Of a stretch of DNA of 64,000 nt, positions 26,717 through 34,732 are shown piece by piece. The stretch is taken from assembly GCF_001190925.1 (NCBI RefSeq), contig NZ_CP011072.1, forward strand, positions 2,356,001 through 2,420,000. The letters run 5' to 3'. The position numbers and the translations under genes are program-made. This DNA is from Azoarcus sp. CIB. GTDB taxonomy: Bacteria; Pseudomonadota; Gammaproteobacteria; Burkholderiales; Rhodocyclaceae. A model generated the notes under the pieces. That model was given only the letters and a program-made list of their open reading frames with translations, did no database searches and had not been told where the DNA came from. How positions within the stretch are numbered: the stretch's first letter is position 1; each line of letters begins with the position of its first letter.

Positions 26717-27020
26717 TTTGTCTCCACGAAACCAGGTGTGAATCCGTCCGACGCGCACGGCAAGCCACGGCGGGCCCGAAAGGCACGGGCGCGCGGAAGG
26801 TTGAATCCGGGTGATCAGGCAGCGTCGGCCCTGCCGCGGTTGTGCGGCACGGAAAGCGGGTCGTCAGCGACCTCTTGGGAATCGACGCGAAGGGGACTCT
26901 AGGACGAGACCCTGCGGCTTTTTTTCATGAACGTGTCTCCGGTGTGATCGCCGCCCTCTTGCGGGGCAGTCATTTGTTTTGGCGGCCTGCCGCGGGCGCG
27001 GCAGGCCGGTTTCCGTCGAC
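26717..27020. other. intergenic region between creatinase and the MHS transporter gene
   Basis: No coding region was found. It contains the strong inverted repeat at 26983-27008 just after the creatinase stop. A run of seven T on the plus strand lies at 26919-26925. The promoter of the MHS gene, if separate, should lie in the part nearest 26,720. Confidence 0.5.
26983..27008 (-). terminator. hairpin just downstream of creatinase
   Basis: A perfect 11-bp inverted repeat CGGCCTGCCGC with a 4-bp loop, 12 bp past the creatinase stop. The RNA after it on the minus strand lacks a U-run (CCAAAACAAAUG). It may therefore be an mRNA-stabilising 3' structure or a weak or factor-dependent terminator rather than a classical intrinsic one. 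Confidence 0.55.
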
Positions 27021-28265
27021 TTAACGACGGATGATGTTGTGCTCCGGCCCGTACTTGAAGCCGGTAATGTTGTCGGCGCCGTTCTCGGTCACGACGAGGA
27101 TGTCGTGCTCGCGATAACCGCCCGCGCCAGGCATGCCTTGCGGCAGCATGATCATCGGCTCGATCGATACGACCATGTTCGGCTCGAGCACCGTCTCGAT
27201 GTCCTCGCGGAATTCGAGACCCGCCTCGCGGCCATAGTAGTGCGACAGCACGCCGAAGGAGTGGCCGTAGCCGAAGGTGCGGTACTGCAGCAGGCCGTGC
27301 TCGGCGAAAATTTCGTTCAACTGCGCGGCGACGTCGCAGCAGCGAACGCCCGGCTTCACGAGCTTGAGGCCGGCCTCATGCACCTTGACGTTCACTTCCC
27401 ACGCCTTGAGCGATGCGTCGTCACAATGATCGTAGAACATCGTGCGCTCGAGCGCCGTGTAGTAACCGGAGATCATCGAGAAGCAGTTCAGCGACAGGAT
27501 GTCGCCCTTCTGCACCTTGCGGGTCGTCACCGGGTTGTGCGCGCCATCGGTGTTGATGCCGGACTGGAACCAGGTCCAGGTGTCCATCAGCTCCGAGTCA
27601 GGGAAGCGCTTGGCGATCTCGCGCACCATCGCCTGCGTCGAGGCGAGTGCGACTTCATGCTCGGGCACGCCTTCATGCACCGCCGCCGCGAGCGCCGCAC
27701 CGCCGACGTCGCACACCTGCGCGCCGTGGCGAATCAGCGCGATTTCCTCGGCCGACTTGACCATGCGCATGCGCATCGTCGGCGCGCCGATGTCGGTCAG
27801 CGCGACCGCCGGCAACGCCGCCTTCAGCTTCTCCAGGCGATCGACCGGGATGTGGTCGTACTCGACGCCGACGCGACCCTTGTTGGGGATCTCCTGCTGG
27901 ATCGCGCGGAAGTAGTTGTCGCGGCGCCAGTCGGTGTAGACGACGTTGTAATCGCCCACGGTGCGACGCCACGGCTGGCCGCCGTCGATGTTGGCGCTGA
28001 TCGAAACGACCTTCTCCTGCGTCACGACGAGGCCGTAGGGGCGACCGAAGGAGCAGTACAGGAAGTCGCTGTAGTAGTTGATGTTGTGCATCGACGTGAA
28101 TAGCACCGCGTCGATGTCGTTGGCCGCCATGTAGGCGCGCAGCTTCGCCTGACGGTTGTGGAACTCCTGCTCGGAGAAGGTGTGCTTCACCTTTTCGCCG
28201 TTCTCGATACGCAGCAGGTCCTTCATCTCCTTGATCGACTGAATGCCGGTAACCATATTCGTCAT
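27021..28265 (-). CDS. creatinase (creatine amidinohydrolase)
   Basis: Hydrolyses creatine to sarcosine and urea. The 414-residue protein has the pita-bread fold of M24 peptidases but no metal centre. Long stretches match Pseudomonas creatinase as I know it: NINYYSDFLYCSFGRPY, SISANIDGGQPWRRTVG, MDTWTWFQSGINTDGAHNP with the catalytic histidine (about H243) and GYGHSFGVLSHYYGREAGLE. The ATG at 28265 is nine bases from AGGAG; an in-frame ATG at 28271 is only three. It lies downstream of the ABC importer genes and upstream of an MHS transporter. The sarcosine it makes is the substrate of the soxBDAG operon 10 kb away. No urease is present in the window. Confidence 0.97.
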   Translation of the reverse strand: MTNMVTGIQSIKEMKDLLRIENGEKVKHTFSEQEFHNRQAKLRAYMAANDIDAVLFTSMHNINYYSDFLYCSFGRPYGLVVTQEKVVSISANIDGGQPWRRTVGDYNVVYTDWRRDNYFRAIQQEIPNKGRVGVEYDHIPVDRLEKLKAALPAVALTDIGAPTMRMRMVKSAEEIALIRHGAQVCDVGGAALAAAVHEGVPEHEVALASTQAMVREIAKRFPDSELMDTWTWFQSGINTDGAHNPVTTRKVQKGDILSLNCFSMISGYYTALERTMFYDHCDDASLKAWEVNVKVHEAGLKLVKPGVRCCDVAAQLNEIFAEHGLLQYRTFGYGHSFGVLSHYYGREAGLEFREDIETVLEPNMVVSIEPMIMLPQGMPGAGGYREHDILVVTENGADNITGFKYGPEHNIIRR

Positions 28266-28447
28266 GTCCATCCGCTCCTGTTTGTTGTGGGGTGTTCGGG
28301 AAACCATCGCCGCCGCCTGGAACTTCGCGCATCGGCAACGTGAGTCCATGCTAAAGAAGGGGTGGGGCCGGCAATTTCCGCACTTCGACGCTCGCTTGCG
28401 TGAAAACGACGACGGCGAAAATGCGCACGGAACGCGGCCCGCAGCGC

Positions 28448-29536
28448 TCAGGCGGCGCCACCGAAAAAGTGCGCCGCAGCGGCCGGCCACGACGCCACGA
28501 CCGAGTCGCCCGGCTGCATGCCGAGGCAGTCGTAGGTCCTCTCGGGCAGAATGACCTTGAGGTCGTCGTCGATGCCGGGCACCTCCAGGAACAGCGTCAC
28601 CATGTTGCCGATGAACTTGTGGCTCAGGAAACGCGCACGCACGTGGTTCTCGTGCCGTGGCTCGTCGCCGATCGCGATCTGGTCGGCATTGACGTAGAAA
28701 TCCGCCGGCGCGCCGTGCGAACCCGCAAAATTGCCGCGCGACACGCTCATCGCGCCGGTGGCCGTGTTCAGCCGCACCGCCTGCTCCCCGACTTCCGCGA
28801 CGCTGCCGCGCAGGATCGTCACGTTGCCAATGAACTCTGCGACGAAACGGTTCGCCGGGTGGCGGTAGATCGCCTGCGGTGAGCCGATCTGCTCCACCTT
28901 GCCACGACTCATGATGACGACGCGGTCTGCCATCGAGAAGGCTTCGGTCTGGCTGTGCGTGACATACACGAAGGTGATCCCCAGTTCGCGCTGCAGGGAG
29001 CGCAGCAAGGCCTGCATGCGCACGCTGAGGTGGGCGTCGAGCGCGCTCAGCGGCTCGTCGAGCAGCAGCACCTTGGGTTCCGTGACGAGCGCCCGCGCCA
29101 GCGCGACCCGCTGGCGCTGACCACCCGAGAGCTGCATCACGTTGCGGCTCGCGAATTCCCCGAGTTCGAGCTTGTGCAGCCACGCCAGCGAGCGCCGGTC
29201 GCGCTCGACCTTCGCGACGCCGCGCATCTTCAGGCCGAAGCCGACGTTGTCGAGCACGCTCAGGAAGGGGAAGAGCGCGAGGCTCTGCCACACCAGCGGC
29301 AAGTCCCGGCCCCATGCCGGCAGGCCGTTCTGCGAGCGGCCTTCGAGGCGGATTTCTCCGTCGCTCGGCTCCTCCAGCCCCGCCAGCATGCGCAGCATGG
29401 TCGTCTTGCCGCAGCCGCTCGAGCCCATGATCGCGAGGAACTCGCCCTGCCCGATGCTGAACGAGGTCTCGGTCACCGCTGTGTAGTCGCCGAACCTCTT
29501 CGATACGCGATCGATCTCTACCAGTGCTTCAGTCAT
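28448..29536 (-). CDS. ABC transporter ATPase, polyamine/compatible-solute type
   Basis: A 362-residue ATPase of the PotA-like importer class. Walker A GSSGCGKTT, an atypical Q-loop VWQSLALFPF, signature LSGGQRQRVALARAL, Walker B VLLLDEPLSALDAHL and switch VTHSQTEA are in order, followed by a C-terminal TOBE-type domain from about residue 240. The ATG at 29536 is preferred to the GTG that overlaps the permease stop. It is the last of four importer genes (binding protein, two permeases, ATPase), followed after 182 bp by creatinase. Creatine or a related guanidino compound is the natural guess for the cargo. Confidence 0.92.
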   Translation of the reverse strand: MTEALVEIDRVSKRFGDYTAVTETSFSIGQGEFLAIMGSSGCGKTTMLRMLAGLEEPSDGEIRLEGRSQNGLPAWGRDLPLVWQSLALFPFLSVLDNVGFGLKMRGVAKVERDRRSLAWLHKLELGEFASRNVMQLSGGQRQRVALARALVTEPKVLLLDEPLSALDAHLSVRMQALLRSLQRELGITFVYVTHSQTEAFSMADRVVIMSRGKVEQIGSPQAIYRHPANRFVAEFIGNVTILRGSVAEVGEQAVRLNTATGAMSVSRGNFAGSHGAPADFYVNADQIAIGDEPRHENHVRARFLSHKFIGNMVTLFLEVPGIDDDLKVILPERTYDCLGMQPGDSVVASWPAAAAHFFGGAA

Positions 29537-29544
29537 GATCACTC

Positions 29545-30399
29545 TCACAAAGACAAACCGTTGTTGGAGACCAGCGCGCCTGCTGCCGGCTGGGCGGGGC
29601 TATCGGCGGCGGCGCGTTTCGCCTTGCCCATTCCGGAAAACGCCATTCCGATTGCGACCAGGAAGATCGAGGAGGTGAATACCGCTGTGCCGATCGCGTT
29701 GATCACCGGACTGACCTGCCCTTGCAGGAACACCAGCACGCGCACCGGAACGGTCTCGTTCAGGCCCGACACGAACCACGCGACGGCGAACTCGTCGAAC
29801 GACACCGCGGCGGTGATCAGGAAGGCCGCGACCAGGCTCTGCTTGCAGAACGGGAGCACGACGTACCACAGGGTCTGCGCAGGCGAAGCCCGCAGGTTCC
29901 ACGAGGCCTCCTCCAGCGCGCTGTCCATCTGCGCCAGACGCAGCCGGATCATCGCCATCGCGAAGGGCAGCGCGATCACGACATGGCTGATCAGCACGGC
30001 CCACACCTCGCCGGCGAGGCTGATGCGCGAGAGGTAGGACAGCATCCCCAGGCCCATGATGACCGCGGGGATCGTCGGCGGCAGCAGCATCAGCAGGCTG
30101 AACAGCGACTTGCCGCGGAAATCGAAGCGGAAGTCGCAGTAGGCCGCGCAGAAGCCGAGGATCGTCGACAGCAGCGCCACCGGGATCGACACCATCACGC
30201 TGCGCTGGAAGGCCTCGATGACCAGCGGATCGGTGAAGGTGCCGCCGTACCATTCCGTCGTGAATCCCTTCAGCGGCAAGGACGGGAAGCGATCCGCGTT
30301 GAACGAGAACACGAGGCTGGCGGCGATCGGCGCCAGGATGAAAAGGAAGGTGTAGCCCGTGTAGGCCCACCCGAACCAACGGCCGAGTCTCAGCATCAT
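29545..30399 (-). CDS. ABC transporter permease, PotC-like
   Basis: An inner-membrane permease of 284 residues with about six helices and the ABC-coupling EAA loop (ALEEASWNLRASPAQTLWYVVLP). The start ATG overlaps the upstream permease stop (ATGA) after GGGAGG. It is the second permease of the importer. The C-terminal tail after the last helix is Ala/Pro-rich and probably cytoplasmic. Confidence 0.92.
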   Translation of the reverse strand: MMLRLGRWFGWAYTGYTFLFILAPIAASLVFSFNADRFPSLPLKGFTTEWYGGTFTDPLVIEAFQRSVMVSIPVALLSTILGFCAAYCDFRFDFRGKSLFSLLMLLPPTIPAVIMGLGMLSYLSRISLAGEVWAVLISHVVIALPFAMAMIRLRLAQMDSALEEASWNLRASPAQTLWYVVLPFCKQSLVAAFLITAAVSFDEFAVAWFVSGLNETVPVRVLVFLQGQVSPVINAIGTAVFTSSIFLVAIGMAFSGMGKAKRAAADSPAQPAAGALVSNNGLSL

Positions 30400-31238
30400 T
30401 TGCGCCTCCCGTAGGCGAGCCGCACCGCCGCGAGGGAGGTGACGACCAGGGTGAGGATCATCACGATCGCGACCACCGCCGCCCGCGGCCACTGCTGGCC
30501 GGACTTGGTGGTGTCGATGATCAGGTTGCTCAGCGTCGGCGGAGCGCCCCCGCCGAGATAGGTCGGCGCGACGAAATCGCCGAAGGCGAGGATGAACGCG
30601 AAGAGCGCTCCCACGACCAGCGAGGGTTTCGCCAGCGGCATGATCACCTCGAACAGCGTCCGCACCGGCCCGGCGCGCAGGTTATGCGCGGCCTCGATCA
30701 GATTGCGGTCGATCTGCGCCAGCCCCATCGTCTGCACCAGCGTCACGAGCGGCAGCGCCAGCGTCACGTAACCGACGAGCGAACCGAAGTCGGAATTGAG
30801 CATCGGCAGCCCGTCCAGGCCCACGAGCGACAGCAGCGCATTGACGATGCCGTTGTCGGACAGGAAGGCCTGCCACGAGTACACGCGCACGAGATAGCTG
30901 GTGAAGAACGGCACCACCAGGAACATCAGCGCGAGCTTGCGCGTGCGCTCCGACACTGTGAAAGCCAGGCTGCAGGCGGCGGGAAAGGAACAGCAGGTCG
31001 TGACGACCGCCGCCCCCAGGGCCAAGGCCCAGGTATGGCCGTAGGCCGACCAGAACGAACTGCGGCTCAGCATGAAGTCCCAGTTCTTGAGGGTCATGTC
31101 CGGTTCCAGCCGGAAATTGACGACACTCCAGAACGAGATGACAAAAAGGAAAAGCAGCGGCAGCAGGAAGAAGGTCAACTGCCACAGCAGGGGTGGCAGC
31201 AGCAGCGGCCACCGCCGACGGCTGGTATTGGACGACAT
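30396..31238 (-). CDS. ABC transporter permease, PotB-like
   Basis: An inner-membrane permease of 280 residues. The first helix (LLLPPLLWQLTFFLLPLLFLFVISFW) and EAA loop (LIEAAHNLRAGPVRTLFEVIMP) fit the PotB class. A GGAG lies eight bases before the ATG at 31238; the frame is open 11 codons further without a ribosome site. It overlaps the next permease by four bases and follows the binding protein by 60 bp. Confidence 0.92.
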   Translation of the reverse strand: MSSNTSRRRWPLLLPPLLWQLTFFLLPLLFLFVISFWSVVNFRLEPDMTLKNWDFMLSRSSFWSAYGHTWALALGAAVVTTCCSFPAACSLAFTVSERTRKLALMFLVVPFFTSYLVRVYSWQAFLSDNGIVNALLSLVGLDGLPMLNSDFGSLVGYVTLALPLVTLVQTMGLAQIDRNLIEAAHNLRAGPVRTLFEVIMPLAKPSLVVGALFAFILAFGDFVAPTYLGGGAPPTLSNLIIDTTKSGQQWPRAAVVAIVMILTLVVTSLAAVRLAYGRRK

Positions 31239-31298
31239 GGTGATGGCTCCGGAATGCCGCCGGACGGGCACGAGGCCCGCCCGGCGTGGCGGGAAGGC

Positions 31299-32456
31299 TC
31301 AGGCTCTTTCCTTGTACTCGGACCAGAAGTCGTTCCAGTCCTCGATACTTTGCTGCACGGGCAGCTGGCGGAAGACGATCTTCCCGGAGCGGATGTCGTC
31401 CATGACGCTGTGCCCCGTCAGCACCATGCCCTGGCGGCGCGCCTCGGCCGGGTCACTCTGCCCCAGCAGCTCCCAGCCCTTGCGGTTCGGAATCAGCGCC
31501 GGATACGCGGCCATCTTCGCGGACTTCACCTGCCCTTGCGCGGAGGTGATGTACTGGATGAAGGCGTTGGCGAGATCGCGGTTGCGGGAGCCCTTGCCGA
31601 TCGACAACGACTCCGTCCATTGCAGGCCGCCCTCATCGGGAACGACCGAACTCACCTTGGCCCCGGAGCGCGCCAGCGTACCGGTGATCCAGTCGCCGAT
31701 GCCGCACACCAGCTGGAGCTGCCCGTTCTTCAGGCCGCTGAAGGTGCCGCCGTAGTCGAAGAAGCCGGCGACCTGCGGACGCAGCGACTTCATCACGCTC
31801 TTCAGCTTGGCGAACTGATCACCTTCCAGCTTGTAGGGCGCCTTGTGGCCGGCGTACAGGCTGAGCTCTCCCATGTTGGGCAGATACCAGTCGAAATGCC
31901 CCACCTTGCCCTTGTAGGCCGGGTCCCAGTACACCTTGAACGAGCGCGCCTTGCTCTCCGGCACCGCATCCGTGTTGTACGCGACGCCGAGGAAGCCGAA
32001 GCGGACCATCACCGCATACAGGTCGTTGCCGTCCCAATGCCCGGGGAACTTCTGGAACTCGGGGAAATAGTCGTCGAACGCGTAGTCCTTCGCGTCGAGG
32101 CGCTCGAGATACCCGGCCTTGCGCAGCTGCGGCACGTACTCCGCATCGGACAGAACCAGATCATAGGTGCCGGCCGGCGACTGCGAGATCAGCGCCAGCA
32201 TGTTGTCGCCGCCCGTGTAGTACTTCGGCTTCACCTTGCAGTTGTGTTTCGCCTCGAACTCCGCGACGACGTCCGGCTCGGCGTGCCCGTACCACGCCAG
32301 CATCGTCAGCGTGCGCGGCTGGCCGCCCGACGACTGCGCCCAGCTGTTTGCGGACGTCAGCGCAAGCGGCAGCGCACTCCCCGCGGCCAGGGCGGTGCTG
32401 CCCTGAAGAAAACGACGGCGGAACGGAGACTGCAGGTTCTTGTCTTCCTCTTTCAT
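31299..32456 (-). CDS. ABC transporter substrate-binding protein, spermidine/putrescine (PotD/PotF) type
   Basis: A 385-residue periplasmic binding protein with a Tat-like signal (PFRRRFLQGSTALAAG). LTMLAWYGHAEPDVVAEFEAKH is the usual N-terminal lobe of the family. It then has YDLVLSDAEYVPQLRKAGYL, DFVAP-class partner permeases downstream, and GLQWTESLSIGKGSRN in the second lobe. AAAGGAG precedes the ATG. The PotD class binds linear cations such as polyamines; in this context a creatine, sarcosine or betaine ligand is conceivable. First gene of the importer operon. Confidence 0.9.
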   Translation of the reverse strand: MKEEDKNLQSPFRRRFLQGSTALAAGSALPLALTSANSWAQSSGGQPRTLTMLAWYGHAEPDVVAEFEAKHNCKVKPKYYTGGDNMLALISQSPAGTYDLVLSDAEYVPQLRKAGYLERLDAKDYAFDDYFPEFQKFPGHWDGNDLYAVMVRFGFLGVAYNTDAVPESKARSFKVYWDPAYKGKVGHFDWYLPNMGELSLYAGHKAPYKLEGDQFAKLKSVMKSLRPQVAGFFDYGGTFSGLKNGQLQLVCGIGDWITGTLARSGAKVSSVVPDEGGLQWTESLSIGKGSRNRDLANAFIQYITSAQGQVKSAKMAAYPALIPNRKGWELLGQSDPAEARRQGMVLTGHSVMDDIRSGKIVFRQLPVQQSIEDWNDFWSEYKERA

Positions 32457-32597
32457 TTCGATCTCCTTTGGCACGAACGGATCGGCAGGCCGCGGCTGCT
32501 GAGGCAGCTCTCGTGACCAGACGACGAATCTTCGGAAAACATTGGCGGTCGGCCGCGAACCTGAATGCGGTGGCGGCCGATAGCGGTCAGCGGGAAA

Positions 32598-33425
32598 TCA
32601 GAAGTTCCAGCGCACCAGCAGCGTCGGCGTGGTGCGCGAGTAGGTGCCGCCGCCCTCGCCTGCAGTCTTGCTGTAGGTCGCGTATTCGTGGCGGTAGCCA
32701 ACGTCGAAATGCTTGTTGAGTTTCAGCCACAGGTCGGGCTGAACGAAGACGGTGTTGTCGCGCTGCTTGTTGTTGAAATTCACGAGCAACAGCGGCGACC
32801 ACGTGAACTTGAGCCCTGCGACCTCGAACGGCAGCATCGCGAAGGTGCGCCAGAACAGCGTGTGGATATCCTTTCCGCCGTCGCCGGTAAACCTCGCGCT
32901 GCGTGCGTAGAGGTCCGTTTCGAAGAAACTGAAACCCGGCACTTTCAGGTCGAAGGCAATGCCGAAATTGTTCGCACGGAAGTTCGCATAGGAGCCCCGT
33001 TCGAGGCGCGCTGCGAGATTCACATCCGAAATGAATCCGAACGAGAGATTCGCGCCGGTGATCTTGGAGAGGCTCAGGCGCGGATTCCACACGCCGAAGT
33101 ACTGGTCCTTGGTCTGCTCGCCGAAGGAGCCTGCACCAAATCCGAAAAAGCTGCCGACTTCCTTGCCGTGATAGGTATCGAAGAAGAAATAGTTGTCGCC
33201 GTATTCATGCACGCCGAAATGTTCGAGGCGCACGGTCGTCAATTTCTTGTCGGCGGTGCCGGTACCGAAAACGGGGTCGAATTTCGATTCCGTCGTATAT
33301 CCGACGGTCACGTTGGTGTTCTGCCAGCTTTCCGTCGCGAAGGCGCTCTTCCCTGCAGCCATCCCCAGCGCAACGCAGCAGCCCGCAATAAAGGCGGTCC
33401 CGGATTTCCGTCCAATGCTCTTCAT
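32598..33425 (-). CDS. outer-membrane channel, probably Tsx/OmpK (nucleoside-type) family
   Basis: A 275-residue exported protein with signal peptide (FIAGCCVALGMAAGKSAFA) and alternating aromatic and charged strands ending in the outer-membrane C-terminal signature LLVRWNF. The opening WQNTNVTVGYTTESKFDP and FGVHEYGDNYFFFDTYHGKE resemble Tsx-like channels that pass nucleosides and related small nitrogen compounds. AAAGGAAAG lies before the ATG. It sits between the importer and creatininase genes, all on one strand, so it may be the outer-membrane door for creatinine or creatine. That is inferred from position. Confidence 0.6.
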   Translation of the reverse strand: MKSIGRKSGTAFIAGCCVALGMAAGKSAFATESWQNTNVTVGYTTESKFDPVFGTGTADKKLTTVRLEHFGVHEYGDNYFFFDTYHGKEVGSFFGFGAGSFGEQTKDQYFGVWNPRLSLSKITGANLSFGFISDVNLAARLERGSYANFRANNFGIAFDLKVPGFSFFETDLYARSARFTGDGGKDIHTLFWRTFAMLPFEVAGLKFTWSPLLLVNFNNKQRDNTVFVQPDLWLKLNKHFDVGYRHEYATYSKTAGEGGGTYSRTTPTLLVRWNF

Positions 33426-33881
33426 TCGCTTTCCTTTGGTGTGATTTCATTGTTTTGATTTCCGTGGCACGACTGCTCTTGCAGTTCTCGATGGCCATCC
33501 GGAATTTTTTTGGCCCGACACGCGAATCGATCTGCGCACATCCCTCCTCATCAAACGAGAGTCGCCCGGCGCCTGCGGCGCACCCTGCCCGATCCGAATT
33601 ATTTGTTGCTGTAATTTTCTGGATCCGGTGGAGGCAAGTATGGAAATGCGCAGCCCCGACGCATTTCCTGATATCGACAAGCCTTGTCGTGCTGACGACA
33701 TCGGACTAATTGTCGAAAAGGCGCACACCAAATCGATTCAGCGACTCGTCGGTGAATCAGCGAAAGAAGAGAGAAATTGCATCGGACGTAAACGGCAATC
33801 GGCCCTGTCTGCGTCGTCGCATGACGCAGACAGGGCCGATTTCAATTCAGCGGCAACGCCGGGGCGCGCGCCGCGGCGGGA
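33426..33881. other. intergenic region between creatininase and the outer-membrane channel gene
   Basis: No gene was supported in 456 bp. The part nearest 33,430-33,500 should hold the promoter of the channel gene (minus strand). The 33,797-33,841 hairpin ends the creatininase transcript. An open minus-strand frame at 33447-33731 lacks a ribosome site and any recognisable content. Confidence 0.5.
33797..33841 (-). terminator. long hairpin terminator after creatininase
   Basis: A perfect 19-bp stem (AATCGGCCCTGTCTGCGTC and its complement) with a 7-base loop, 41 bp beyond the creatininase stop. On the minus strand it is followed by a modest U-containing tail (GCCGUUUACG). On the plus strand it is preceded by no gene. 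It most likely marks the 3' end of the permease-creatininase mRNA. Confidence 0.7.
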
Positions 33882-34652
33882 TTACTCGAAGGCGGACATC
33901 AATTCCGTGCTGATGCCGTCGACGCAAACCTTCAGCAAGGTTTCTCCATGCTGCGCACTGGCGCGTTTCGCGGACGACAGACAACCCGAAGCGGGCGTCC
34001 ATTCGGGTTTGATCGGGAAGTAGTCATAGGGCGGGAATTGCGCCGGCGCGTGGTCGCAGACCTTTTCCATATCCACGAGCTGCGGATGCAGATGAAGCAT
34101 CAGCGAGGTTTCCAGCACGCCGCCGTGCTCGACCGCCCAGCCGGGAAACTCGCCCTGATAGATCGCGTCGATCGCGTCCTGGGTCACGAAATCCCAATAC
34201 GACAGGACCACCGTGGAAAAATCGCGGATGCCGTCCCAGCGCAATTCCCGTTGCGCCAGATCGACCCCTTCGACGATGAAGGCGGAATTCTCGTAATGCC
34301 CATTGACCAGCACGGTGCGGCGCACGCCATGCCGTGCGAGTTCCTTGAGCACGTCGCGGATCGTGCACGTCACCGTCATGCCGTCGAGACTGGTCGTCCC
34401 CGGCATGTGATTGCCGCCCCCGCTCTTCTGCTGCGACTTGTAGCCGTAGGCGATGGGCGGGGCGACGAGCCCGCCGATACGATCGGCGACCCGCTCCGAG
34501 ATGGCCGTGGGCAGCAGCACGTCGGGGTTCATCGACATGTGGGGGCCGTGCTGTTCGAGCGCGCCGACCGGGATCAAGACCGGAGTCCGGCCGTCGCGGA
34601 CCCGGGCATCGTATTCCGGCCAGGCGAGCTCGGAAATGTGGACACTCTTCAT
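33882..34652 (-). CDS. crnA: creatininase (creatinine amidohydrolase)
   Basis: Interconverts creatinine and creatine by ring hydrolysis, at a binuclear metal site. The 256-residue protein carries the complete ligand set of the Pseudomonas enzyme: E33 and H35 in GALEQHG, D44 in MNPDVLLP, H119 and E121 in NGHYEN, and E175-H176 in AVEHGG. W153 in VVLSYWDF corresponds to the substrate-lid tryptophan. YGYKSQQKSGGGNHMPGTTS is also characteristic. This identifies true creatininase rather than a generic MftE/FAPy-type relative. AAGGAG lies upstream. It is co-directional with the NCS1 permease 80 bp upstream and ends before a strong hairpin. Confidence 0.96.
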   Translation of the reverse strand: MKSVHISELAWPEYDARVRDGRTPVLIPVGALEQHGPHMSMNPDVLLPTAISERVADRIGGLVAPPIAYGYKSQQKSGGGNHMPGTTSLDGMTVTCTIRDVLKELARHGVRRTVLVNGHYENSAFIVEGVDLAQRELRWDGIRDFSTVVLSYWDFVTQDAIDAIYQGEFPGWAVEHGGVLETSLMLHLHPQLVDMEKVCDHAPAQFPPYDYFPIKPEWTPASGCLSSAKRASAQHGETLLKVCVDGISTELMSAFE

Positions 34653-34732
34653 TCATTCGTCTCCTTGTGCCGGCCCGACCACCTGCCCTGCCGGCAATCG
34701 TGTGTCGGGCCGTATCTGTCAATCAATCCCGC

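Noticed and set aside
33447-33731. 94-codon minus-strand open frame in the creatininase/channel gap
   Set aside because: No ribosome site, no recognisable content, and it overlaps the promoter region of the channel gene.
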